From Galaxea fascicularis (lineage: Eukaryota > Cnidaria > Anthozoa > Scleractinia > Euphylliidae), in contig OX419335.1 in assembly GCA_948470475.1 (NCBI GenBank), positions 28,534,691 to 28,598,690 on the forward strand: DNA of 64,000 bases. Direction: 5' to 3'. The stretch's first letter is position 1; every line of letters begins with the position of its first letter. The notes under the pieces were generated by a model that was not told the DNA's origin, did no database searches, and worked only from the letters and a program-made list of their open reading frames with translations. Below are positions 35,901 to 47,900 of this stretch, piece by piece. The position numbers and the translations under genes are program-made.

Positions 35901-38900
35901 CTATTATTCGCCCAACGCAACGTTCCTTCCAAAAAATGGGAAAGAGTATTGTGTGACGAGTCAAGTAACTGTGTGGGACACTACATGAGACCTGTTGCGG
36001 TAGTGGGCGAGTTAAACCAGCCCGCAACGCTAAAGGACGAATCTTCCAATTCAGGAATGGTTGAAGATGCGGCGTCCAATAGGATAAACAGTTGATGGTG
36101 ATTAATACTAAAAAATGTTTTTAACCTTTCTTTTTTTTTCCCTTCTTCATTTGTGTTTCAGAGTCTGTCAGGGAATGAACTTACTGTCACCGATAATCAG
36201 ATCAAGTGTGACCTTCTTCGGACCATGCCAAACAATGAAAGATTTCGCTCTCCAGACTCAGACGGGGTAGGGTTCATTTCAGTTCGTTTTGAATTGAGAT
36301 GCCAGTTTCTTGTCACTTAACTACGCTCTGTGGTGTGTCTGACAGCCATACCCTTGGGGGGCCCATCGTCATTTCGTCATTTCGCTATTCCTGTTCACTG
36401 ACGTTTTCTTTTTCTTTTTCCTTCACTCACCTTTACATGATGTTTAAAAGAAAGCTCTTTTACCAAGTTGTACGTTTACCGCGGGAACTGATACGTATCT
36501 ATCGTAGATCCTTTCGACTTTTCTCTAAAAACATCTCGGCTAAAAAGCTGTAAGTGAGGTCCTTCAGATTCGAGCAGAACGGTTTAGTGCAGTGTTTTGA
36601 TGTTGGTGCTGACCGTTGGTAACAACATAGAGTTGTCACTACGATACCGTAAAATGGGGTAAAAATGTCGTTGACTAATGTACAACCACCTTTTTTGATA
36701 CCTGTTTTTGGGTGCAGTCTGGGATATTCAAACGCAGCTGATAACAGTTGTTGTTATGCCACCTCAGTTTGTATACACAGTTATACCAACATGTCATTTT
36801 ATGGGTTTTGTACGGTAGAATTTCTATTAGATACGAGGGAATCTTTGTTTAAATAATAACTTCAAGTATTAGTTTGGAATCTCATTCAACTGAAAATCGT
36901 TATTTTTCACAATTTCTTTTAAATTCGTCAATCCCCTTCTACTTTTGTGTTGGAAACGAACAACTTAAAACTGTTTGACTGAAAAATTAGAATATTTAGA
37001 ATCGCTTATGGGAGTAAATGCAAATGCTGAAACTCACCGAACCACAGCGTCCACCCCGTCTGGCCGTCAGCTAGTTAGTTTCGATGGATCTCCCTGGAAC
37101 AAGCATGCAATGCCATGTCAGTTACCAGCTCCTTAATTAGTGCGAAAACGCTGGAATACTATTTAATAATATATGGACAAACAGCCCCCATACTATTTCA
37201 ACATCCTTTTTAGTCGCAGATAAAGCTCAGCTCGGGAATTATTGTCACTCATATGGCTGTTTCTTTTACTGATTATTTATCTATTTATATACTAGGTGCA
37301 AAAATTGTCCAGAATTCTACGTGCGTTTTGCATCCACCGTCCTGATATAAACTATTTACAGGTATGATAACGGCTTTTATCTGCTCTGTCATGAAATATT
37401 GATATCAATTAGCAGCAGGCGTGCGATTCTCCAAACTAAAGAAAAGTTTTCAGGTCCGAGAAGTACCTTTTAAATCCTTTTTACGTTTCCCCGTTTAAGC
37501 TTTAAAAAATCTAACGCCTGACAGAGGTCGTTTTGCAGGTGGAACTCTTTTTTCGGAGTAATCCTGTAGCTCTTCCAGGCCTGTATTTTCATTGGTCCCT
37601 ATGACGTGTAGCTTCTTTTGTTATCAGGGCTAGGGGTATTGTTTGTGTTGTGTCATATATTGCTTCGTTATTATTCCCGTTGGCAAAAGGAATCCCTCGA
37701 AATTAGCTACGTATTTGTAGCAAATTCTTTTCGAAAAAAAAAATGAAATTATGTTGTAAGTTTTTATCAACCTTTCTCCATCACTGGCGTTTTTGTATGT
37801 GGTTTGTTTAGCGACTGAAGTGTCAGGTCATTAACACTACTTTGACTTCAATCAACTACATTGTTTACGTTGCTCAAAAGGCATGCAGATGTGTTTTCAC
37901 TTGTTTTATTCTGAGGCGTGCATGACATATTTTATTCATTACTATGACATTACAAAGTAAACGAAATGAAATAAATAGCCACCCGAATGTAGCAAAGCTA
38001 ATCGAGTCGGGTAGTTTCAGATAATATTAAAATACAACAAGAAAGTTGGAAATGAAAATTACAAAGAAATTACAATATTATTTATTTAGAATATTATTAA
38101 TGTAGACGTCTTTTTTTTAAAAGCAATACATTCAATCTCCCCCCAGGAACCCTCTGTCATTAATTATTCCATTTATAGAAGCCAGTTCATTTGGTGACAT
38201 GAGCTGTGGTTTTAGAATGACTGTCAAAAGCTTGAAGACTTATTAGAAATCCCAAATAATTGTTTATTTTTGTTTCACATTACCCATAGGCAGTTAAATT
38301 TTAATTTCTGGCCGGTCTTTATCCCAAAACTTAAATTCACCGCAAGAGCACCTCCTTTAACTGCATACAAATTGACGGGAATGTGTTCCTGTGGCTTTGT
38401 ATGAAATAGAAAACAATTGCAATACTCCTTCCCGCTGATTGCTTTCGCAATGTTGTGTTTCTTTTTACTTCCCTTTGATTAGCTTTTGAACGTTTCCTTT
38501 ATGTAAATTGTAACTTCTCAGGGGATGAATTTCATCGTTGCCATGTGTCTACTTTTTATGGATGAAGAAGACGCTTTTTGGTAAGTACCTCCAATCCTGA
38601 TAATTAATTTATCGTTTGAGCTTGGTTTACCGCTAATTGTTAAACTGCATTTCAGGTCCTTCGTTGCAGTTTCTGAAGTCTATCTTCACAACTACTTTGA
38701 TCGGAGTTTAAGTGGATCCTTAGCTGACCAGGTAGGACAGAGTTGTTTTTAAATCTGTTAGAGCGACGTTTTCTTCTTTGACAAACCGCTCAGCCCCTGC
38801 TCTACCTCGACCGAGAGAGACTAAGATTTGGTATTATCAACAGAGTTGATAAATGTAAATTGACCACCGTACAGGGAATCTAAAAGCTGACGTTTCGAGC

Positions 38901-41900
38901 GTTAAGCCCTTCGTCAGAGCGAATCGAGGACTTATGGGTTGTGTGTAGTTTTATAGTTTTATAGTGGAGTAGGAGCTACGCTATTGGTGGTAACATGGCA
39001 ACGTGAAAAATAGGAATACATTAGTTAAATGAAAAGCGTTCGTTAATACCGTGGGGATTAAGGGTGCCGATTTGGAAGATGAATTTTTGTTCCAGATTCT
39101 TGCGGCTTTCCGTCGTACCTTGATGTAGGGAAAGGCCGCAGATGTTGTTTGGAGTCGTTAGGGAGATTAAAATGACGAGCGACTGGCTTAGATGCATCCT
39201 TGTCATTCTTCTCAACATCGCGAAGGTGTTCGCGGAATCGGTCGCCTAGTCGTCGACCTGTCTCGCCAATGTATAATTTATTGCATAACGTACAGGTTAG
39301 GCAATAAATGACATTTGCGGAGGTACATGTGAAACGATCAGTGATCTTAACAGATCGCTTAGGTCCCGATATTTTGCTAGTGTTAAGAATGAATTGACAA
39401 GTTTTACATCGTGAGCGCGCGCATTTGAAAGTGCCGGATTGCTCGTTTGCCGACGTTTTTGTCGCGTTTGAATTAAATTAGTGAAGGTTGCGAAAAGATT
39501 CTACCAGTCCCGGGATCATTTTGGAGTAATTTGAAGTTATTAAGAATGATACTTTTGACTACATGATCATGAGGATGGAAAGTGAGGGTGAATGGAATTC
39601 TGTCGTTCTTATCCTTTTGTGACGTTTGTAGTGCTGACTGTCTATCAAATTGTTCGGCCGTGGGCGCGACGATGGCCCGCTTTGACCACAGAGGCAGGGT
39701 AGCCACGTTTTTCGAAGAAATGGCACATCTCCTCTGATTTGATGGAAAAATCAGAGTCATCACTACATAGACGTCGAAGTCTAAGAAATTGAGAATAAGG
39801 AATGGAGGTCTTGAGATGTGATGGATGTGACGATAAATACAACAAATAACTGTGAGAGTCTGTAGGTTTGTAGTGCACACTGGTACATAAACCGTTGCCA
39901 CTGATAGAAACTTTGATATCTAGGAAAGCCAATGAAGTTTCCGAAATTTCCCAGGTATATTTAAGAGCCGAATGAAAGGAATTAACGGAGGTTATAAATT
40001 GATCGAGTTCTTGTGTGCTGGATGAAATAGCGCCGATGCAATCGTCAATGTAGCGGCCGTAGAGTTCAGGTTTCGGGCCGTTGTACTGATTAAAAAATTG
40101 GTGTTCAACATATCCTACAAAAAGATTGGCATAGCTAGGTCCCATTCTTGTGCCCATCGCCATACCATTAATTTTTTTGTAATAGTTGCCGGCGAATGGA
40201 AAACAATTAAGTGTTAGAACTAGTTCGGCAAGGCGGAGTAGCGTTTCCGAGCTTGGTTCTTTGACAATGCGTTGATCGAAAAAGTGTTTTAAGTGCTTGA
40301 AGACCTTCGCTATCGGGGATGACTGTGTACAGAGATGTAATGTCCATGGTGAAAATAAGTTTGTCTTGGCCGGAGAAACTGAAATCGCGGAAAATTTCTA
40401 GTGCGTGTGTACTGTCTTTGATGTATGATGGTAAAGATTTGACGATAGGAGTCATAATCCTGTCTAAGTAGCTAGAAATGAGTTTGTTAGGACAACTACA
40501 GGCAGAAACGATAGGGCGACCTGGGTTGTTCGGTTTGTGAATTTTTCGCAAGAAGTAAATGCACGAAGTTCTAGGAGTGGTGATGATGAGATTAGTTGCA
40601 GTGTCCGGTAATTCTTGGTTAACTATAAGATTATGAATGGTGTCTTTGACAAGTTTTTTATTTGTGGAGGTGAGATCTTTCTCGATTTTGGCATAAAACG
40701 AGGATGTTTATAAAGACATGTAACTGTAATTTTATTGTTTTTTGATCTTTTTGGAATGTTGTATGTATTACCTTAGTTTTATTAAAGTTGGTTGTTGTAA
40801 AAAAAAAGGTGTCAGAAAGTTGCCGCAAAGCTTCTTTTTGTAAAGGTCGGACCGCCAAACAACTACCGCGCCGCCTTTGTCGGCCGATTTGACAACTATG
40901 TCATTGCGTTTACTAAGATTTTTAAGCGCCGCCCACTCTTCCGAGGAAAGGTTGGAAAATTTAGTGTTACGATTGAATTTAAGTTTGTGAATGTCGTGAC
41001 GGTACTTTTTGGTGAAAAAGTCAAAGAGGAAAATTGTCCCTCTGGGGGAGTCCATTTAGATTTGCGAACTGGAAGTGTTTCAAAAATATCTTTGTCCGAA
41101 GTGTCAGAATCATTCTCTTTGTCATGGAAAAAGGCTTTTAACTGAACGCGGCGAAGGAATTTTTCAACATCTTGCTTAATAGAAAATTCGTTGGTGCGTT
41201 TGGCAATAGGGACAAAATTTAGGCCCTTACTGAGAACAAATCTCTCTGAGTCAGTAAGCGGAAGATTTTCTGGAATTGTAACTACGGTGGTATGGCTATG
41301 CAATGTAGTGTCGTTGGTAATTTGCGGACCTATAAATTGTTGAAGTTTTTGGGTCTTGGTTTTGTTTAAATGGCAAAACAGTCTAGAATTAAGTTCCTGG
41401 ATTTTAGCGCGGATGGATTGTACCAAAACTACTGGACAGATTTTGGAAAGTTCGGAGCGGCACTGAAGAATTTGTTTGTCAAGTTTGTTACGTTTTTGGC
41501 ACATGGCTCTGATAGTGATCCTCAGAATATTACGTGAAAAAGAATTTTGAGCCCCCCCCCCCCCCCCCTCTACCTCTAGGTCTAGATCTGCCACTGAAAA
41601 GTAACCAGAATTTAGGGAAACATATCCAAAGCTAGGACGCAAAGCAGAATTCACAAGTGACGCTAATCTTGGTTTGGTTTAAATTAACTGTTTCAAGCAA
41701 GTGTTGATCATTAGCGACTTCTCTTTAGTAACTTACTCTTTGATTTTCAGTCAGTTTTGAATGAACTTCTCAGTGAATCACTGCCAGCTTTACACGCACA
41801 TCTCAAGTACTACAGCGTGGACATCTCCACCGTCACATTCAACTGGTTCATCACCATATTCATTGATGCGGTACCTTTTGAGGTAAGGAATCACTTGTAA

Positions 41901-44900
41901 ATGTACACTGCATTCTTGTTGCCCTAAAAAGACATTTTTCCCGAGTGCCTTAAGGGCTAATTGAACCCTTACTGCAGTCATACAAGACAGCACAATCGAA
42001 GACCGTTGCAGCGTGGCTTCATTCATACGCCTCGACTGCTTTTCAGTCAAGGAAGACACCCCTTATTTCTACTGCGTATTCTTGGTGGACACGTCACGCA
42101 AGTAAAACGTAAAATCACCAACCTTTCAATAAATCAACTCAAGAAAAAGAGATATTGTAGACGTAGTCTCAGGGCTGTGCGATATCCCGTACGCGAGTTA
42201 TTCAGCGAAACATACTACCCAGAATAAAAGAGTTTAATATGAAGACGCCATGTTGGTGTACTTCAGCTTTTGAGGTGCTCCCTGATACGCATGTCTACAG
42301 GTTTGCGCGGTGTTTCACTATGAGACAAAAGCACATCTTAGAAAGTGTTGTAGAAATCCAGAAAGAAAACTGGGAGTCGGAATTGAAGTTAAAAATTCCA
42401 CTTACTCCTCAGCTATTTAGAATAATTCTTCTTTCAACATTCCGATAGCTCTTATCTCTTGCTAAAACATCTGCTTTGCTGCGTAATCACAACGTTTGCA
42501 AAAATGCCTTTGTATTAGGACTTGTCGCCCTTCAGTAAAATTACAACCACCCGAACCAAACTCTAACAATAGTACTTCGTTTTACTTGCCGGAACCGGCC
42601 AGTTTTTGGCTAGATCATTTTGTTCTTGGAAAATCTCAAGATTGACACAATAACGAAACCAAAGTAAAAACGATTTGCCAAGATGTCGAGCAGCAAACTA
42701 TAATGTCGAAAAGTACTATACGCTTTGGCGTTGGCGTAGGCGTAGGCGTATGAAATTGACTCAGCTAAATTTAAGTTACAGCTTCCATTAGAGAGCTCCC
42801 TTGGAACGTCAAAGTTCTACTCAGTTGCTTTTGTTTGCTTTATTGTTTGATTGATAGGTTTCAGTCAGACTTGTGGTAAACACAGTGAAGTATATCATTT
42901 GCTGTCACTTTTTTGTTTGCATGTATTTGTTTATTTACGAGCAATGTTTTATTTGTTCTACAGACTGCCGTTCGAGTGTGGGATTGTTTTGTGTTTGAGG
43001 GTAGAGAGGTGAGACCAATCTGACTGTAGTTGGAGTTATGATCTTCGCATGCACCTAGGATACGGCGGTTTTAAAAAGCCTCTATCTTTTTCTCGAGAGA
43101 ATACGCTTCAGACGTTTCACTTTTGTGGAAATATGAAGGTCAATAGTAATAGTCTTGAAGCAACCCGGCAGCCTCACACTAAAAAGTCTTTTTTATTTTC
43201 AGTAAATCAATAATTCTACCTCTTTCCCTTGGGTGGCAACAGCCGGCTAACGTTAACAGGAAAGACGTAGGACACCAAACTACATTGACTCGAATCTTAA
43301 GAAACGTTTGGTGTCCGTTGCTCAAAAACAGCTTACTATCAAACTAGCCCGATCATCTTCATCACATCATCATTGTTATCGCATTGTTATTCTCGTTGTT
43401 GTTGTTATTAGAGATTTTTTAACGAGTTTCTGCACTAATACCTAAAAGCTGACAAACCTATGGCGCTCAACTCCAAGAATCATCATTATTTATTAATATA
43501 TACCACACAAGTGAATGGCGATGCTTTTCGTGCGTTCTGATTGGTTAACTTGGAGGTGATTAGCAAAGTTTAGCAAAGTACTCCTTCTCACCCCTCCTCT
43601 TGTCGTTTTTTAACAGGCGTTATTCCGTATCGCAGTGGGTTTAATGAAAGTACAGCAGTCAGCTTTATTGCAGTTATCCTGCCCACTGGAAATCATGCAG
43701 TATCTGAAACGAGCCGCCAGAGTCACTTACGACAAAGATCAACTCTTAAAGGTTAGAAATCCCAAAACACTGTACATTCTGCAAAAAAAAAAAAAATGCT
43801 GCCTGATTTGGTGACAAGAAATGGTTTTCTATCGAAGCCAATGTTTGTGGCTGTAAGCTGTCGCTAAAGCCTTGCAGAACTTCTAGGACGCAGACGAAAC
43901 TGTTTCATATCTATTATTCCCTACTGCTGTTTCACAGTTTAGATTCCACCGCCTCCAGGTTTCAGATCAAAATAAAGGAGGCGTTGTACAGAAAATGGGA
44001 GAAGCCAACTTAATAGCAACAGTTAAAACATGTAAATTTGTGTCTTTCTATTTAATTATCTTTATTCTGTATCTTTGATCTTTCTGTTCGTTTATTTTCC
44101 ATGCCACTCTGAAAATGCTTTCATTTCATTTCATTTCATTTTCATATTCATTTCATTTATTAATACAAAGATACATGGCTTAAACGTACTCGAGAGTGTC
44201 TAATTGTCGGGGTCGCGGGTAAATTGTCGCGGGTCCAGTAATAGAACTTTTATCGTAAACTTGAACTTTTATTATTCTAACCAAATAAGAAATAATAGGC
44301 CATATTCGTATTCTCGGTATTGAACTGGATCTAGCATGAAGTGGAGGCTCTTGCGGGGGAATCTTTTCATATGTAAATGTATTCCCCCGCAAGAGCCTCC
44401 ACTTCATGCTAGATCCAGTTCAATACCGAGAATACGAATATGGCCTATTAAGTGATAACCAGGAAACAAATAGCTGATGACAAATTTATTGCCGTAAAAA
44501 CTGAACTTTTGTCAGTTATTTTAACAAGGTAGCAAGTAAAAAGCTGAAAACAAATTTCAAATTGCCAGAAAAAAAAAAGGCGGAAAAATAAGAGAAAATA
44601 AAACCGGAATACTACAATTAAACCTAAACCGGTTATGCCACTGAACTTAAAAAAATAAAGCCAGGATATAGAAAGAAGAGCGATCTGTTTATTTTCAGAA
44701 GCCCGCTGACGGCGGGTTAACTGATACAAAAGTTAAACAAACGATTTTGAGAAATCGACCAGGATTTCAGAGCCAGGGAACTTCGGCTGTCTGACTTAAC
44801 TTTCAGAGTGCTAGTGAATAATTGTATTTGCACAAGGAATGTGGTTTGGCTGTGAAGAATACATTTTCCTGGACCCGCGACCCGCGACACGCGACAAACT

Positions 44901-47900
44901 TTGTACTATATCTGAAACTTCAAGTTGCAATGAGCATTTGCAACTGAAGATGACATAGGTATGTCAAAACAAAATGAGTTTATTAAGAATGGGTTGTTTT
45001 ATTTTTTTCAAATTATTCTTACTGATTGTCTCAAGTTTTGAAACACAGACTTTAAAATTAAACGAATGGTCATGCAACGGTTTAAATTTTGCTCATTTCA
45101 GTTCTCGGCCAAATCCACAAAACAGTGACCGGAAACCAAAACTGATTCTTTTCTTGTCGACAAATTTAACGGAATTTAATCTGGTGTCACCAAATCTGTC
45201 CTGAGAGTTGTGATAAGACTTAACTGGTGAAGCTTCCATACGGCTCTGCTCTAAAAAATTTGCTGAACAATATTTATAATTAAAACAAAACAAATCGGGC
45301 TGAATAACGTAGTTCTAAAAACTATCGTCAATATCTTGAGTATGTATAAATTTAGCTTCTTTTTCAAATTCATCAGGCGTCTTATGACGAGTTGAGAGTT
45401 TTTCCGACAGCAGCAATACTGGACAAGAAGCAGGCTAAGTATTTGGCCATTGGTAATGCAGGACAAGGCGAGGAAATAACGGTACACGTACGTTTGAAAA
45501 CCGACACTGATCATTCACATCGCTAGGAATACAAACGAAGTACAATGGAAATGGTTAAAAGAGAGGATAATGATATAATATGAAGATGATTTTCAACAAA
45601 GCAGCAGCACCTCGAGGATTCGGGAAGTGGGACAAGGGATGTTCCGTCAACTTCCTGTCACTTGCATGTTTAGCCAAAAAATCTCTTTGTTCTCGACAAT
45701 GCGAGTTTCGCAATTATCACTAAAAATCTATATGTGGGGTAAAACGAGTGTTTTCGCCTTGGCTTGACCTTGCTGTTCCGCATGCCGGTGTGAGTGCGAC
45801 AGTGCGAATTTCGCAATTATCACTAAAAATCTATATGTGGGGTAAAACGAGTGTTTTCGCCTTGGCTTGACCTTGCTGTTTCCGCATGCCGGGTGTTTCC
45901 TGGTTTTTGCAAAAGAAATTTGACTTTTCTGTTTTCACTGTCATGTTTCGTTAAATTACTCAGTCTTTTCAAGATACAGCCCATTCACACACATCAATGC
46001 TTGTTAGGTAGGTTAGCTTTGAGTAAACGAGTTTTAACGACATTTATCTTTCGTCATCGTTTATGTTTATCGTAGATGTCGCATCCGAAGAACGACTAAC
46101 CTATCTCCTTTCGGAACACGTCTCTGTTTATTCACTTACAAATAATGATTATTTGTACTTGTGATAGCGTGTTAAATCAATACCAAGTCATAAAGAGGAC
46201 TTGCGCTTGCCTTCTTTTGTGAACACGAAAAGCCTTAAATTCATACGTTCTTGACTATACTCCTGTATTTCGTATGACACTAGATGAAAGACTGTGTAAA
46301 AATCAAGTCGGTGATTAATTTCGCTATTCTCATGTCAACTGTATTCCGTGAGGTAGTGACATTGTCAGGAGACGTTGCATTCTAGTCGCTGTTACGGCTG
46401 AAAAGATTACATTCAAAGGCGCAGATTTGCAATGATTCTCGATCCTGTCTGTGGCCAAAGTTCCACTCTGATATTAGACTTACTCCAGACCGCCAAAAAG
46501 ACCTAGTGTTGTGATGCAGTGAACTTTAATTGTGTTTAGGCTTCTTTTTATGCAAGGTAGGTTTCGCTTGGTTTTTTAAAGCGATGTAAAGTAAGTCAAA
46601 AGCACCATTTATATTTCACGTACCGTTTAGTGTGTCTTTCAAGGCCCGAATGATCGGTTTCTACCAGCTTTTAATAGATCTCGCTGGTCATTTTTTGTGC
46701 TACATCGCAGATACTTTAGGCTGACCCGCGTATTGCGTAGTTGCGGATTACTACTGAACAGCCTTGCATGCTGTGCTGTTATAAGTAAACGTTCACACAA
46801 GTAGCACGTTAATTCCATATCGTTGTCAGCAACCCGTCGTTTAATTGACTAGAAATACACGATTTGATTAAAAAAGGTGCCATCTTTTCGCATCTTCGTA
46901 TTGTATGAGATTTAAGTCCCAGTCGCTCTATGATCAATTACCCTCATTTAACTGACTGAAGACTCAGACTGGCCAATACTGGCCAATACTTTGTTGAATA
47001 TCAACCAATTTCATTTGAGTTGAAATGTTGGCTTTTGCTCAAAGTTTCTGTGAGAGAAAAATGGCATACGAGCACTCCTTCCGGTGTCCGGTTCACAGCA
47101 GAGTAGCAATAATATTTGACATCAATTATTTGAAGGCAATTTACAAGCCGAAAACCTTATTGTACTGAGTCATCATACAAGCGGCGTGTTTATGTGTTGA
47201 GCAAACAGGAAACATATAAGCTTTGCATGTGTAATAAAACTTAAATAACGTTTTTAGTCTTTTCTGCCTTTTTTTTTTATTGCACGCAAGTTATTGCCGC
47301 TGGCAACCAAGTTTGAGAAAAACACCGTTCTAGTGTTAATTTCTATTTCTCGTATCAAATTATAGACTTTTTAGGTGGGTTATCGCCCTCTGATAAAGCA
47401 ACCTGTCGGTCCGATTATAACACCTTTTGACTTACCGGCAATACGACGATTGTGAATTGAAAGTAAATCAAAGAACGTAAAAAAGAGGTGAAAGGAATTT
47501 TGCTTGATGTGAAATGCTTTTGTTTCTATAAGTAATTTTTAAGTATGAAAAACTTAGTGGCCAATCTGAAGAAATTAAAGACCGCGAAAACTTAAATATG
47601 ATTTTTCACTGCTTTAAACGCCCGAGAGAAATTGAACAACAAACCTGTGTATATTAGAAACTTGGATATCTTGTGCTTGCAAATTTTCCCAGTGACCAGC
47701 AACGTTCGCTGTCCGGTTGTGATAAACTAACTTTAGACAGACAGTCTTTCAAGAGTATACAGGTGGCCTTAATCCTTTTCAGATCGATTTGAAGATGCGT
47801 TTTCTTTTGGGATTTAATAAGGTGTGGCTAATACCTGCCTCGTCCCTTCGTCGCAAATGAAAAACTCGAAAATCAACAATTGTGGACTGCTGTTCTGCCC

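Larger units (their letters stand above)
38840..41530 (-). mobile_element. Penelope-like retroelement, EN+ type, decayed
   Basis: Broken frames on the minus strand in intron 20 of the TBC gene match a Penelope-like element from its 5' coding part (about 41530) to its 3' end. Signatures in order are SKWTPPEGQFSSL, KSADKGGAVVV, KIHKPNNPGRPIVS, FTMDITSLYTVIP, the catalytic GRYIDDCIG, KPTDSHSYLLY and SIPYSQFLRLRRLCS. A GIY-YIG endonuclease domain follows. The reading frame shifts several times between 41055 and 40200, and a stop interrupts the linker near 39480, so this copy is a pseudogene. Upstream of 41530 is a run of C and a fragment of another repeat. Penelope-like elements form their own class of retroelements, related to telomerase reverse transcriptase. 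Confidence 0.88.
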
